From the NCBI GenBank assembly GCA_040360365.1, contig CP136412.1: 64,000 bases of DNA; one strand, given 5' to 3'. Source of the DNA: Arcanobacterium_A hippocoleae_A (GTDB lineage: Bacteria; Actinomycetota; Actinomycetes; Actinomycetales; Actinomycetaceae). Of this stretch, positions 29,170 to 38,500 are shown one piece after another (positions within the stretch are counted from its first letter, which is position 1; every line of letters starts with the position of its first letter). Below the pieces are notes generated by a model. It did not search any database. It was given only the letters and a program-made list of their open reading frames with translations, and was not told the DNA's origin. The position numbers and the translations under genes were made by a program.

Positions 29170-29794
29170 ATGTTGAAGCGTTCCCGTAATAAACAAACTG
29201 AAACTCGCATAACTTGCAGTTTCAGGGATCATAAACGCCATCTCTTAGAAAGCGTTGACACAACTCCGTTAGGTGATTTTGGAATATATCTACGCTTTTA
29301 GGTTTCCATCAAGCAGCTGCATTAGGAGGTGTTTATTCAATTGGGGATTCGGTTGTGCTGCAAAACGATTTTATCGTTTGCCTGCAATCTAATCCGCAAG
29401 TAGCGCAAGTAAATACTGCCGCACTGCATGTTTTGGATCTTGTGTTTCAGGGAGTAGAAACATTTGAAAAATATCAGTCAAACATACTTTTCCGCGATTT
29501 ACGAAGATCCAAAGTCTTCACCCAAGTGTATCCAGACTGCACTATTTAAGTGATAATAAATTTTTACCAGGCAAATTTGAATGCAAGATATCTGTACCAA
29601 AATACTCGGTATCCCGAATTAAAAATATTGAACTTTTTGAAGATTCGGACTTTCAAATTCGAAATCTTACACTTAAGCAATTCCCGTCTGCACTAACCTC
29701 CAATGCCGTTTTCTGTATGCTGAGCGGAGAGTTCTTATTAAACGATGCAAGCGGTATTAGTTACGGACGGATATTAGATCAAATTCTCGAATAA
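29170..29794 (+). CDS. Unknown protein rebuilt from three frames
   Basis: Three short open frames join into one protein of about 208 residues if two missing bases are supplied. Segment 1 starts at ATG 29170 (MLKRSRNKQTETRITCSF, ending LGDFGIYLRF). One T added in TTTT at 29296-29299 gives LRFLGFHQAAALGGVYSIG, running on through LQNDFIVCLQSNPQVAQV. A second missing base between about 29510 and 29550 leads into LSDNKFLPGKFECKISVPKY and ends DASGISYGRILDQILE. I do not recognise the family and there is no signal peptide. The shared pattern of single-base loss argues for a real gene. The start could be different. Confidence 0.5.
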
Positions 29795-29867
29795 ATTTTT
29801 CTTTTATCATCCCCTTACACCACAGAAACCACACTGTTCATAAATGAAGCAGCACATACATAAAAAT

Positions 29868-29891
29868 TTGACACCAATTGGGGGGGATAAT
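29868..29891 (+). promoter_or_regulatory. Promoter-like TTGACA/GATAAT with a G7 tract in the spacer
   Basis: TTGACA (29868-29873) and GATAAT (29886-29891) are separated by only 12 bases. The spacer ends in a run of seven G (29880-29886, the last G being the first base of GATAAT). With the normal 17-base spacing these would be near-consensus boxes, about 68 bases before the Ltp-like gene. A longer G-run would bring the spacing to optimum. Confidence 0.45.
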
Positions 29892-29958
29892 AGCTTCAAA
29901 CCTCTAAAACGAAGCTAATTAGCGAATTTCGCAAGAAAATCAGCATAGGAGTCCACAA

Positions 29959-30489
29959 ATGGCACAAACCCAAGGCGTAAAGTCAGAAAAACCATTCTAT
30001 CAGCGAATTTGGTTCATTATTATTGTCGCGATTGTAGCAATCGGCGGTATCAGCGCATACCTGCAAGGCAAAGATGAAACCGGTTCTTCTTCCGCAAAAT
30101 CTACAAGTGTTACAGAAAAATCTACCGAAAGTAAATCTCCGAAAAATCAGCAGGAAAAAGCGGAAAAATCCACGCCAGATGTACCTAAGGAATATGAAAA
30201 TGCGCTAAGGAAAGCAGAGTCATATTCCGACATGATGCACATGTCTAAACAAGGAATTTACGATCAATTAACCTCTAAATACGGTGAGAAGTTTTCTCCC
30301 GAAGCCGCGCAATATGCCGTCGATAATTTGAAAGCTGATTTCAAGAAAAACGCACTTGAAAAAGCAAAATCGTACGAAGAGACAATGAACATGTCTCCGG
30401 ATGCAATAAAAGATCAACTAACTTCTGCACATGGTGAAAAATTCACTCCGGAAGAAGCACAGTGGGCAATTGAAAATCTTGGCAAGTAA
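29959..30489 (+). CDS. Membrane-anchored protein with two Ltp-family repeats
   Basis: A 176-residue intact protein. It has one N-terminal membrane anchor (IWFIIIVAIVAIGGISAYL, residues ~18-36), a Ser/Lys/Glu-rich linker and two about 47-residue repeats. These match the host-cell-surface Ltp domain (PF07553): ALRKAESYSDMMHMSKQGIY and ALEKAKSYEETMNMSPDAIK, each ending in GEKF(S/T)PE-A-A/Q-AV/I-NL. In Streptococcus phage TP-J34 the Ltp lipoprotein blocks phage DNA injection. Many chromosomal copies have no known role. Here the lipobox is replaced by a transmembrane segment. AGGAG ribosome site present; possible phase-variable promoter upstream. Confidence 0.85.
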   Translation: MAQTQGVKSEKPFYQRIWFIIIVAIVAIGGISAYLQGKDETGSSSAKSTSVTEKSTESKSPKNQQEKAEKSTPDVPKEYENALRKAESYSDMMHMSKQGIYDQLTSKYGEKFSPEAAQYAVDNLKADFKKNALEKAKSYEETMNMSPDAIKDQLTSAHGEKFTPEEAQWAIENLGK

Positions 30490-30571
30490 ATAATCCGCTG
30501 AAATTAAAATCGATAATATCAAGCTTGCGGGGGTGAGCTGATTTGAGTTCATCCCTGCAACATAAAATACA

Positions 30572-31111
30572 TTACCGCTGGAAAATAGTGATATTGCGCG
30601 GATTCCACAGCACCATCCCGCCAGCAGAGTCCGGCACTGAAACTTCATCGCGCATATCAGCCTCACGCAAATCAGCTTCATGCAATGCTGCCCGCAGCTG
30701 ATGAAAACGCTGCGCCACCGTCACATCGCCCGTCGCTGAAGCCGCAAAAACCCGATGTTCCCGCGACGTAAACCGCTCCAACTCCGAACGCATAAATTCC
30801 CCAAGAATCTGCATTTTCTCAATCTTATGCTGCAGCTTTGCGTTACGTAACCGAAGTTTTTCAACCTCGTTCTCAAGCTCTACGATCCGCGCAATTCCTG
30901 CAAGATTAATCCCCTCTTCCTGCGAGAGCGCCTGAATCCGCAAAAGCTGATCAACATCATTCAAGGAGTAGCGACGGCCTCCGCCGCGGGTGCGTTTTGC
31001 CACCACAAGCCCGAGCCGGTCATATTGGCGAACCGTCTGCGGATGCATTCCCGCAAGTTCTGCTGCTACCGAAACCGTTAAAATCGGCGCACTGCGTGAA
31101 ACTTTTGCCAT
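30572..31111 (-). CDS. hspR: Heat-shock repressor HspR (MerR family)
   Basis: A 179-residue MerR-type regulator. The helix-turn-helix and wing are SVAAELAGMHPQTVRQYDR and RTRGGGRRYSLNDVDQLLRI. A coiled coil of about 40 residues follows (IVELENEVEKLRLRNAKLQ). It is the last gene of dnaK-grpE-dnaJ-hspR. Its start follows dnaJ within about 20 bases, with a GGAGAGG site. HspR binds HAIR elements with DnaK as co-repressor; two such elements are present here, upstream of clpB and dnaK. The C-terminal ~70 residues extend beyond the usual HspR core. Confidence 0.95.
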   Translation of the reverse strand: MAKVSRSAPILTVSVAAELAGMHPQTVRQYDRLGLVVAKRTRGGGRRYSLNDVDQLLRIQALSQEEGINLAGIARIVELENEVEKLRLRNAKLQHKIEKMQILGEFMRSELERFTSREHRVFAASATGDVTVAQRFHQLRAALHEADLREADMRDEVSVPDSAGGMVLWNPRNITIFQR

Positions 31112-31127
31112 CGCCTCTCCTTAGAAA

Positions 31128-32166
31128 TCAAAATCCGATGCTAACTTGAAACTTCCGTTTAAAGTTTTGCCATGCTCGAAACTCGGCGCGCGGATCAGCA
31201 CCTGCAGCAGCTGCCCGGAATGCTTCCACCGCAGCTCGTGATTCCTCCGAAAGGGACTTCGGAACCACCACTTTCAAGCGCACGTACATATCGGAACGTT
31301 CGCCTTTCGGATTCTCAATACCTTTTCCGCGCACCCGCATTGTTTTATCGGTTGATGAACCTGCGGGAACTTTTACCCGCACAATTTCGCCGTCAAGCGC
31401 CGGTACTTCAATCGTCGCTCCAAGCGCAGCTTCGTCGAAAGAAATCGGCACGTTTACATACACATCTTTTCCGCGAAGTTCATAAACCGGATGTGGTTCT
31501 ACCGTGATTTTCACTAAGATATCTCCCGGTTCTCCACCATTTACACCCGGTTTGCCTTTTTCGGAATTCGAATTTTTTGCCCGTTTGTTACGCCTTTTGG
31601 TACTCGTGCGCTTACCGCGCCGGTTGGCGCATTCACTTTCACCGTCGTCCCATAAACCGCATCATGCAGCGGAATCGAGACAGATGCCGTGATGTCTCCG
31701 CCGCGTTCAGGGCGTCTGCGTGAACCAAAACCGTTAAAACCGAAACCGCCGCGTCCATCAGGCTGCGGAGCACCGGCACCAAACATTGAAGAAAGAATAT
31801 CTTCAAATCCGGGCGGAGTTTGCCCGCCGCCTGTTGCATACGCTGCACGTCCGGCACCGCCGGTACCGCCGGCAAAGGCAGAAAAATATCTTCAAATCCG
31901 CCTGCGCCGCCCGCGGAGAAACGTGCGCCCGATCCGCCCATTGCACGAATCGCATCGTATTGTTTCCGGTCCTCATCATCCGAAAGTACCTGATATGCTT
32001 CCGAAACTTGCTTAAACTTTTCTTCCGCAGCTTTATCGCCCGGATTTTGATCCGGATGGTACTTTCGTGCGAGTTTGCGATAAGCCTTTTTATTTCCGCT
32101 TTCGCCGCCGTTTTTCCACGCCGAGATCACGATAAAAATCTTTCGTCAGCCAATCTTGACTAGCCA
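31128..32166 (-). CDS. dnaJ: Co-chaperone DnaJ (DnaJ1/CbpA-like), at least four frameshifts
   Basis: About 345 residues in at least four pieces. From ATG 32166 (MASQDWLTKDFYRDLGVEK) the J domain reads KKAYRKLARKYHPDQNPG and AYQVLSDDEDRKQYDAI, including the HPD. A Gly/Phe region (FSAFAGGTGGAGRAAYATGG) and the two C-terminal substrate-binding domains follow. Missing bases: T5 at 32111-32115, T5 at 32087-32091, A5 at 31882-31886 and T5 at 31557-31561. No CxxCxGxG zinc repeats are seen between the G/F region and the C-terminal domains, so this is a type II-like DnaJ. The last ~15 residues are uncertain; a second frame ends with TAA directly before the hspR ribosome site. Confidence 0.9.
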
Positions 32167-32315
32167 TCACACCTCACCCCCAAAACTTGTATTTATATTT
32201 ATTTTCACGGCAGATTTTTCTCTGCCGGTGCCCGTATTTCACACCGTAGCTCCCGCACCGGACTGCAGCTGCTCTTTCCCGGTCCGCCGTCGTAACTTTC
32301 ATCTGATGAAATCTC

Positions 32316-32993
32316 TTACTCGGGTGAAATCACACCAACGCGAGCCGGGCGCAGTATTTTCTCGCCTTGTTTGTATCCGGCTTGGATCAGCACAGAAACT
32401 TCTTCCTTTTCCGCATCTGCAGAAGTTTGATGCATTAATGCTTCATGAATCGTCGGATCGAATTCATCACCGACGGATCCGAAACGTTCAAGACTGAAAT
32501 TCGTACGCAGCGTATTTTCCAGTTCAGCAACTACTTTTCCGGCCGGTCCGGTAAGTTCGCCATGTTCACGCGCAAGCGCAGCATTATCAAGCACGCTGAA
32601 GAGTGTTTCAAGTACTTTCTGCACACCGGCTTCTTTATGCGCCTGTGCTTCAAGACGGGTCCGTTTCACATAATTCGAATATTCTTGCTGTACGTTATAC
32701 AAATCAGCATTACGGCGCGCAAGTTGTTCTTTCAGGTCTGCCGCTTCCAACAGTGCCTGATCCAGTTCGGAAAGCTTGCCGGTATTTTCTTCCGCGGGGA
32801 TATCTGCAGATTCTGCTGCTGAATCTGCATCTGACGGCAGCGAATCGGCAGCATTTTCCGCAGTGTCCGCAGTTTTATCAGTTTCCGCAGTTTCAGAATT
32901 TCCTGCAGCATCTAATTTTTCTTTCGCCGAACCTGGAGCAGTTTCCTGCGCTATCTCGTCGAAATGTTTTTCGTTATTCATTTCATCAGCCAT
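32316..32993 (-). CDS. grpE: Nucleotide exchange factor GrpE
   Basis: A 225-residue protein with a long acidic, Ala/Glu/Asp-rich N-terminal extension. The coiled coil is EAADLKEQLARRNADLYNVQQEY, and the beta-wing end is VGDEFDPTIHEALMHQTS followed by LIQAGYKQGEKILRPARVGV. It drives ADP release from DnaK. The frame is open upstream to 33041, but I choose ATG 32993 (MADEMNNEK), which fits family starts. dnaK lies 205 bases upstream with a hairpin between. Confidence 0.95.
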   Translation of the reverse strand: MADEMNNEKHFDEIAQETAPGSAKEKLDAAGNSETAETDKTADTAENAADSLPSDADSAAESADIPAEENTGKLSELDQALLEAADLKEQLARRNADLYNVQQEYSNYVKRTRLEAQAHKEAGVQKVLETLFSVLDNAALAREHGELTGPAGKVVAELENTLRTNFSLERFGSVGDEFDPTIHEALMHQTSADAEKEEVSVLIQAGYKQGEKILRPARVGVISPE

Positions 32994-33113
32994 ATTTGCA
33001 CCCCATATCGTTAACAGTTTTCTTGCAGTTAGCACTATCATCTGCGAAAATCTGCTGCCCTTCGGTTCTTTTTACTGACTGCAAAAAGCAACCTGTTCAA
33101 AACTTATTTTGCC

Positions 33114-33155
33114 AATGAGGGCCAGCAACCATAGATTTGCTTGCCAGCCCTCATT
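33114..33155 (-). terminator. Hairpin between dnaK and grpE
   Basis: ATGAGGGC (33115-33122) pairs with GCCCTCAT (33147-33154), with a further partial GGCAAGCA/TTGCTGGC pairing inside. It lies about 45 bases after the dnaK stop. It may partly terminate or protect the dnaK mRNA so that DnaK exceeds GrpE and DnaJ. Confidence 0.6.
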
Positions 33156-33197
33156 TTGCGCTAATTTCCAGTTCTAGCTTGAAATCGTGAAAACTGT

Positions 33198-35069
33198 TTA
33201 CTTCTTTTCGTTCTCGTCATCTACGATTTCAGCGTCAACCACATTTTCGTCACCAGCTGCGTTTGCGCCAGCTTCTGCTGCACCGCCGGCATTTTCAGCA
33301 GCTGCAGCTGCTTGTGCCTGCGCGTAAAGTGCTTCGCCGATCTTCTGCGACTTTTCGTTCAGCACTTCTTGTGCTGCTTTAATCGCTGCAAGATCTTCCC
33401 CTTCGAGTGCTTTGCGCAAGCCGTCGTTTGCTTCTTTAACTTCGGTTACGACGGAATCTTCAAGCTTGTCGGCGTTGTCCTTGAGCAGTTTCTCGATTGC
33501 ATAAACCTGCTGTTCGGCAGAGTTGCGCACCTCAGCTTCTTCCTTGCGCTTCTCATCTTCTGCAGCGTGTTCTTCAGCTTCTTTCACCATCCGGTCGATA
33601 TCTTCTTTCGAAAGTGCTGAACCGCCGGTGATTGTTACTGACTGTTCTTGACCAGTGCCGCGATCCTTTGCGGACACATGCACGATGCCGTTTGCATCAA
33701 TATCAAAAGTCACTTCAATCTGCGGCACACCGCGCGGAGCCGGAGCGATACCGCTGAGTTCGAAAGTACCCAAGAGCTTATTATCGCGCGCGAAAGAGCG
33801 CTCGCCCTGGTAGACCTGAATCAATACCGACGGTTGGTTGTCTTCGGCAGTGGAGAAGACTTCGCTGCGCTTGGTCGGGATTGCGGTGTTCCGCTCAATG
33901 AGCGTGGTCATCATGCCGCCTTTGGTTTCAATACCGAGAGAAAGCGGGGTGACGTCAATCAGCAGCACGTCTTTGCGGTCGCCGGTAATCACACCGGCCT
34001 GGAGTGCAGCACCGACGGCGACTACCTCATCCGGATTCACACCCTTGTTTGGTTCGCGCCCGCCGGTGAGTTCCTTTACCACTTCGGTAACAGCCGGCAT
34101 TCGGGTAGAACCGCCGACGAGTACCACGTGATCAATCTCCGAAAGCTTAATTTCTGCATCTTCGATTACTTTCTTGAACGGAATCTTTGTGCGTTCAAGC
34201 AGGTCTTTTGTCATTTCTTCGAATTTTGCACGGGTGAGTTTCTCATCCAAGTGGATTGGCCCGTTTTCACTCATTGAAAGGTATTGCAAGGTGATGTTTG
34301 TGGAGGCAGCTGAGGAAAGTTCTTTCTTCGCCTGCTCAGCTGCTTCTTTCAAACGCTGGAGTGCAATCTTATCTTTGGAAAGGTCTGCACCGTAGTTGTT
34401 CTTCACCTGGGCAACAAGCCAATCAACGATACGCTGATCCCAATCGTCACCGCCGAGTTTGTTGTCGCCGGAGGTTGCGCGCACCTGAATTGTAGAGAAT
34501 TCGTCTTCATCCTTGCCCACTTCGAGGAGTGAAACATCGAACGTGCCGCCGCCAAGATCAAAGACGAGAATCAGCTCATCTTCTTTCCCTTTTTCGAGTC
34601 CGTATGCAAGAGCTGCAGCTGTCGGTTCGTTTACGATCCGCTGCACATTCAGACCAGCAATCTGCCCGGCATCTTTTGTTGCCTGGCGCTGTGCGTCGTT
34701 AAAGTATGCCGGAACAGTGATGACGGCATCTGTTACCGGTTCACCAAGATATGCTTCCGCATCTTTCTTTAGTTTCTGTAAGATAAATGCGGAAATCTGC
34801 TGTGCGTTATAGCTCTTATCGTCAATATCGACTTTCCAAGCAGAATCGCCCATGTAGCGTTTTACCGAGGAAATTGTCCGGTCAACATTTGTTACTGCCT
34901 GCCGCTTTGCGATTTCACCGACGAGAACTTCACCCGTCTTTGAAAAACCGACGACGGATGGCGTGGTGCGGGCGCCTTCAGCGTTTGCAATAACGGTTGG
35001 TTCGCCGCCTTCAAGTACAGAAACTACTGAGTTTGTAGTACCAAGATCGATGCCTACTGCACGAGCCAT
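33198..35069 (-). CDS. dnaK: Molecular chaperone DnaK (Hsp70)
   Basis: A 623-residue intact Hsp70. ATPase domain: GIDLGTTNSVVSVLEGGEP, VPAYFNDAQRQATKDAG and ILVFDLGGGTFDVSLLE. Interdomain linker DVLLIDVTPLSLGIETKGG; substrate-binding domain and helical lid follow, ending in an acidic tail rich in Asp/Glu (ENVVDAEIVDDENEKK). ATP-driven folding chaperone with GrpE and DnaJ, and co-repressor for HspR. First gene of the operon; a HAIR operator sits about 195 bases upstream. It has no frame errors over 1.9 kb, unlike its neighbours. Confidence 0.99.
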   Translation of the reverse strand: MARAVGIDLGTTNSVVSVLEGGEPTVIANAEGARTTPSVVGFSKTGEVLVGEIAKRQAVTNVDRTISSVKRYMGDSAWKVDIDDKSYNAQQISAFILQKLKKDAEAYLGEPVTDAVITVPAYFNDAQRQATKDAGQIAGLNVQRIVNEPTAAALAYGLEKGKEDELILVFDLGGGTFDVSLLEVGKDEDEFSTIQVRATSGDNKLGGDDWDQRIVDWLVAQVKNNYGADLSKDKIALQRLKEAAEQAKKELSSAASTNITLQYLSMSENGPIHLDEKLTRAKFEEMTKDLLERTKIPFKKVIEDAEIKLSEIDHVVLVGGSTRMPAVTEVVKELTGGREPNKGVNPDEVVAVGAALQAGVITGDRKDVLLIDVTPLSLGIETKGGMMTTLIERNTAIPTKRSEVFSTAEDNQPSVLIQVYQGERSFARDNKLLGTFELSGIAPAPRGVPQIEVTFDIDANGIVHVSAKDRGTGQEQSVTITGGSALSKEDIDRMVKEAEEHAAEDEKRKEEAEVRNSAEQQVYAIEKLLKDNADKLEDSVVTEVKEANDGLRKALEGEDLAAIKAAQEVLNEKSQKIGEALYAQAQAAAAAENAGGAAEAGANAAGDENVVDAEIVDDENEKK

Positions 35070-35263
35070 GTCATATTCTCCTTCTTCTGTGCTAAATCGT
35101 CTGCTCTGCCGTCCGCATTAGCCGTAAGAACTCTTTTGTTTATTTCCTGTTATCTTCCGCAGCTTTTGCGTCGGCGAAATTTCCAATCTAGCAGCTTTGA
35201 AAATTTCTTCGTTCTCAAGTTTGCTACGCTTCATCGACTTGCGTCAAATCGGCTGAGTAATTC

Positions 35264-35282
35264 TTGAGTCTAATACACTCAA
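35264..35282 (-). promoter_or_regulatory. HspR operator (HAIR element) upstream of dnaK
   Basis: TTGAGT - CTAATAC - ACTCAA is a perfect inverted repeat with the same seven-base spacer length and a spacer similar to the clpB operator. It matches the known HAIR consensus and lies upstream of dnaK as in other actinobacteria. Confidence 0.9.
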
Positions 35283-35408
35283 CTTTTTATGTGTTAGTTT
35301 TATTCCCGAAATAAAAATCACATATTTCACAGCTGCTGGTGTTAGCTTTTATTTTGTTTAGCAGCACGAATGTTTTGCCGGGTTTCGATATGTAAATTTA
35401 ATATGCGG

Positions 35409-35446
35409 AAAGCTCCCAAGCAGATTAATTCCTGCCTGGGAGCTTT
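35409..35446 (-). terminator. Terminator of the adhesin gene
   Basis: AAAGCTCCCA (35409-35418) and TGGGAGCTTT (35437-35446) are perfect arms, extended inward by a partial GCAG/CTGC pairing. The hairpin is flanked by A/T runs, 58 bases after the adhesin stop. Confidence 0.85.
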
Positions 35447-35503
35447 CACTTATATTCTGTTACAGATTGTTATGCACACATGCACTTTGCGCCAGTGCTT
35501 CTC

Positions 35504-38500
35504 TTATTTTCTGCGTTTTAATCCAAGTGCGATTAATGCGCTTCCTGACAGCACAATAAGCAGAGCATATAGAATCAGGGCTGTGGCATTTCCGCTTCCG
35601 GTTTGGGAAAGTTCACTGCCTGCTGAATGGTCTTGATTTGTTTCTGGTTCGATGTCAGGAGTAGGCGCTTCAGCCAAAGCATCAACCATCACAATCGGAG
35701 CATCAGAATCAAGCCGGGTCTCACCCACACTAACACTTCCATCCACACCAACAGTGAAATCAATCGCCGTCGCAACCTCATAACCCTGCGGAGCAGCACT
35801 CTCAACAAGACGATACTCACCAGCAGTCAACACAAACTCATGCGGCACCTTACCAGAGACCCACTCATGAACCGGATCCCCAACCTGCTCACCAGCAACC
35901 CGAGCAAACACCTGCAAAGAAGCACCAGCAAGCTCAACACCATCCACAGCCAAAGCCCGCTTACTCACCTTAACCGGATAATCAGCCAAAGCATCAACCA
36001 TCACAATCGGAGCATCAGAATCAAGCCGGGTCTCACCCACACTAACACTTCCATCCACACCAACAGTGAAATCAATCGCCGTCGCAACCTCATAACCCTG
36101 CGGAGCAGCACTCTCAACAAGACGATACTCACCAGCAGTCAACACAAACTCATGCGGCACCTTACCAGAGACCCACTCATGAACCGGATCCCCAACCTGC
36201 TCACCAGCAACCCGAGCAAACACCTGCAAAGAAGCACCAGCAAGCTCAACACCATCCACAGCCAAAGCCCGCTTACTCACCTTAACCTTATGCTCTTTTG
36301 GGGCATCCGGCTTTTCTTGGTTCACAACCTTATAATGATTTTCTTTCACCTGCGAAAGAGTTGCAAGGAAAGTTCTGCCATCAATTGCAACTTCAACCTG
36401 CTGATCAAGCTGCAGCGCCACATTCCCTTCTTTAAAAGAATACTTATTCAAAGCAGCCGCGATGTAGTAATCATTACTCGTAACCGTGGTAGTAAAATCA
36501 TGATTCTCTCGAACATTATGCCCTTTATCATCAGAAGCTTCGAGGAATATCATTGATTTCAATGAATCGTCTTTCAGCTCCCCACCAGATTTGTCTTTCC
36601 ATTCCTTTTCGATAGTAATCACCGACATGCGGACATTATCAAAGATCCGGCTATAGACATTTGGCGAATCTTCTACCCACTTATTCGCAGGCGGAATTAC
36701 TTCATAGGTTGTATCACCTAAGACGATATATTTAATAGGCTTTTCATTCTTTTCGTTAAGCTCATAGACATAATAGGATTCAAGTTCACTCTTTTTAATC
36801 CCAGTCCAAGTAAGTTCATGCTGATCCGCATTTAACGTTTGCACCGTATCTGGCACAAGCTTGCCGGCTTTGAACAAACCGAACTTAGTTACAGGATGAC
36901 CTGCTTTCTCTTTCCCATCCCAAGTCTTCTTCACCTTGAGAGTGACAGTTTCTGCTGCAACTTTCTTTTTATTAGTAACTGAAACCGTATTGCCTTTAAA
37001 TTCAACACCATCAATGGATTTGCCTGTTTGGGCCACTCCTGATCATTAATTTTAAAAGTGATATCCTCAGCAACTTTCACATACCCATCCGGCGCCGAAA
37101 GCTCCCGCAAAACATATTCGCCTGCTTCCAGCTTCAAATTAATATCTTTTGTTCCAGTAAGAAATTCCTTAACCGGATTTACCGGATCAGCTTTCTTATA
37201 TAAACCAAACTTCGCGTCCGCCAAAGCCTTTCCAGCTTCATCCAACTTCTTAAAAGTCACAGCAAATTTATCCGGCTTTTCTTGATTCACAACCTTATAA
37301 CGATTCTCGCCCGCTTTAGAAAGAGTTGCAAGGAAAGTTCTGCCATCAATTGCAACTTCAACCTGCTGATCAAGCTGCAGCGCCACATTCCCTTCTTTAA
37401 AAGAATACTTATTGAATGCAGCTGAAATATAGTACTTGTTGCTCTTAGTTTCGGCATTAAAGTCATGGCTTTCGCTAATAGTTTTCCCGGCTTCGTTAGC
37501 TGCCGTTATATCTATTGCTGCAGTTGGTAAACCAGCAGTTAATTCTGCTCCGTCTTTACCTTTCCATTCCTTTTCTACGGTAACAACTGTTACAAGAGAA
37601 TTGTCATAGGCATAGCTGTAAACATTCTTTTCTTCGGCTTGCCACTCAGTAACCTTTGGAACAACTTTATAGGTTTTACCGTCTAAAGTGATGTACTTTT
37701 CAGCTTTTTCGTCATTTTCGGTAAGCTCATACACCTTATATAACGGAAGTTCACTCTTTTAATCCCAGTCCAAGTAAGTTCATGCTGATCCGCATTTAAC
37801 GTTTGCACCGTATCTGGCAGAAGCTTGCCGGCTTTGAACAAACCGAACTTAGTTACAGGATGACCTGCTTTCTCTTGCCCATCCCAAGTCTTCTTCACCT
37901 TGAGAGTGACAGTTTCTGCTGCAACTTTCTTTTTATTAGTAACTGAAACCGTATTGCCTTTAAATTCAACACCATCAATGGACTCACCCGTTTGAGTGAC
38001 TTTACCTTTATCATCAACCGCAAACTTTATATCCTCAGCAACTTTCACATACCCATCCGGCGCCGAAAGCTCCCGCAAAACATATTCGCCTGCTTCCAGC
38101 TTCAAATTAATATCTTTTGTTCCAGTAAGGAATTCCTTAACCGGATTTACCGGATCAGCTTTCTTATATAAACCAAACTTCGCGTCCGCCAAAGCCTTTC
38201 CAGCTTCATCCAACTTCTTAAAAGTCACAGCAAATTTATCCGGCTTTTCTTGGTTCACAACCTTATAATGATTTTCCTTCACCTGCGAAAGAGTTGCAAG
38301 GAAAGTTCTGCCATCAATTGCAACTTCAACCTGCTTGCCCAGCTCTAATGCCGCATTTTCTTCTTGGAAAGAAAGTTTCTTGAACCCCGACGAAACGTAG
38401 TAATCATTACGATTAGTCTTAGCGTCAAAGTAATGATTGTATCGTGGGCTCTGACCCTGTTCGTGAGTTGCAGTTATGTAGATAATCGCCTTTGATGGAA

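Larger units (their letters stand above)
35070..35503. other. Intergenic region between dnaK and the adhesin gene
   Basis: No gene. It contains the dnaK promoter region with the HAIR operator (35264-35282) and, closer to the adhesin, its terminator hairpin (35409-35446). Confidence 0.7.

Noticed and set aside
31128..32166. Several small hypothetical genes between hspR and grpE
   Set aside because: All pieces are consecutive parts of DnaJ in order (J domain, G/F region, C-terminal domains), each joined by one missing base.
35627..36556. Long plus-strand open frame (about 309 codons) opposite the adhesin
   Set aside because: It is the mirror of the two identical Cna_B repeats; it repeats with the same 312-bp period, is rich in Asn/Thr/His with no domain, and has no ribosome site. 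The minus strand is the coding one.
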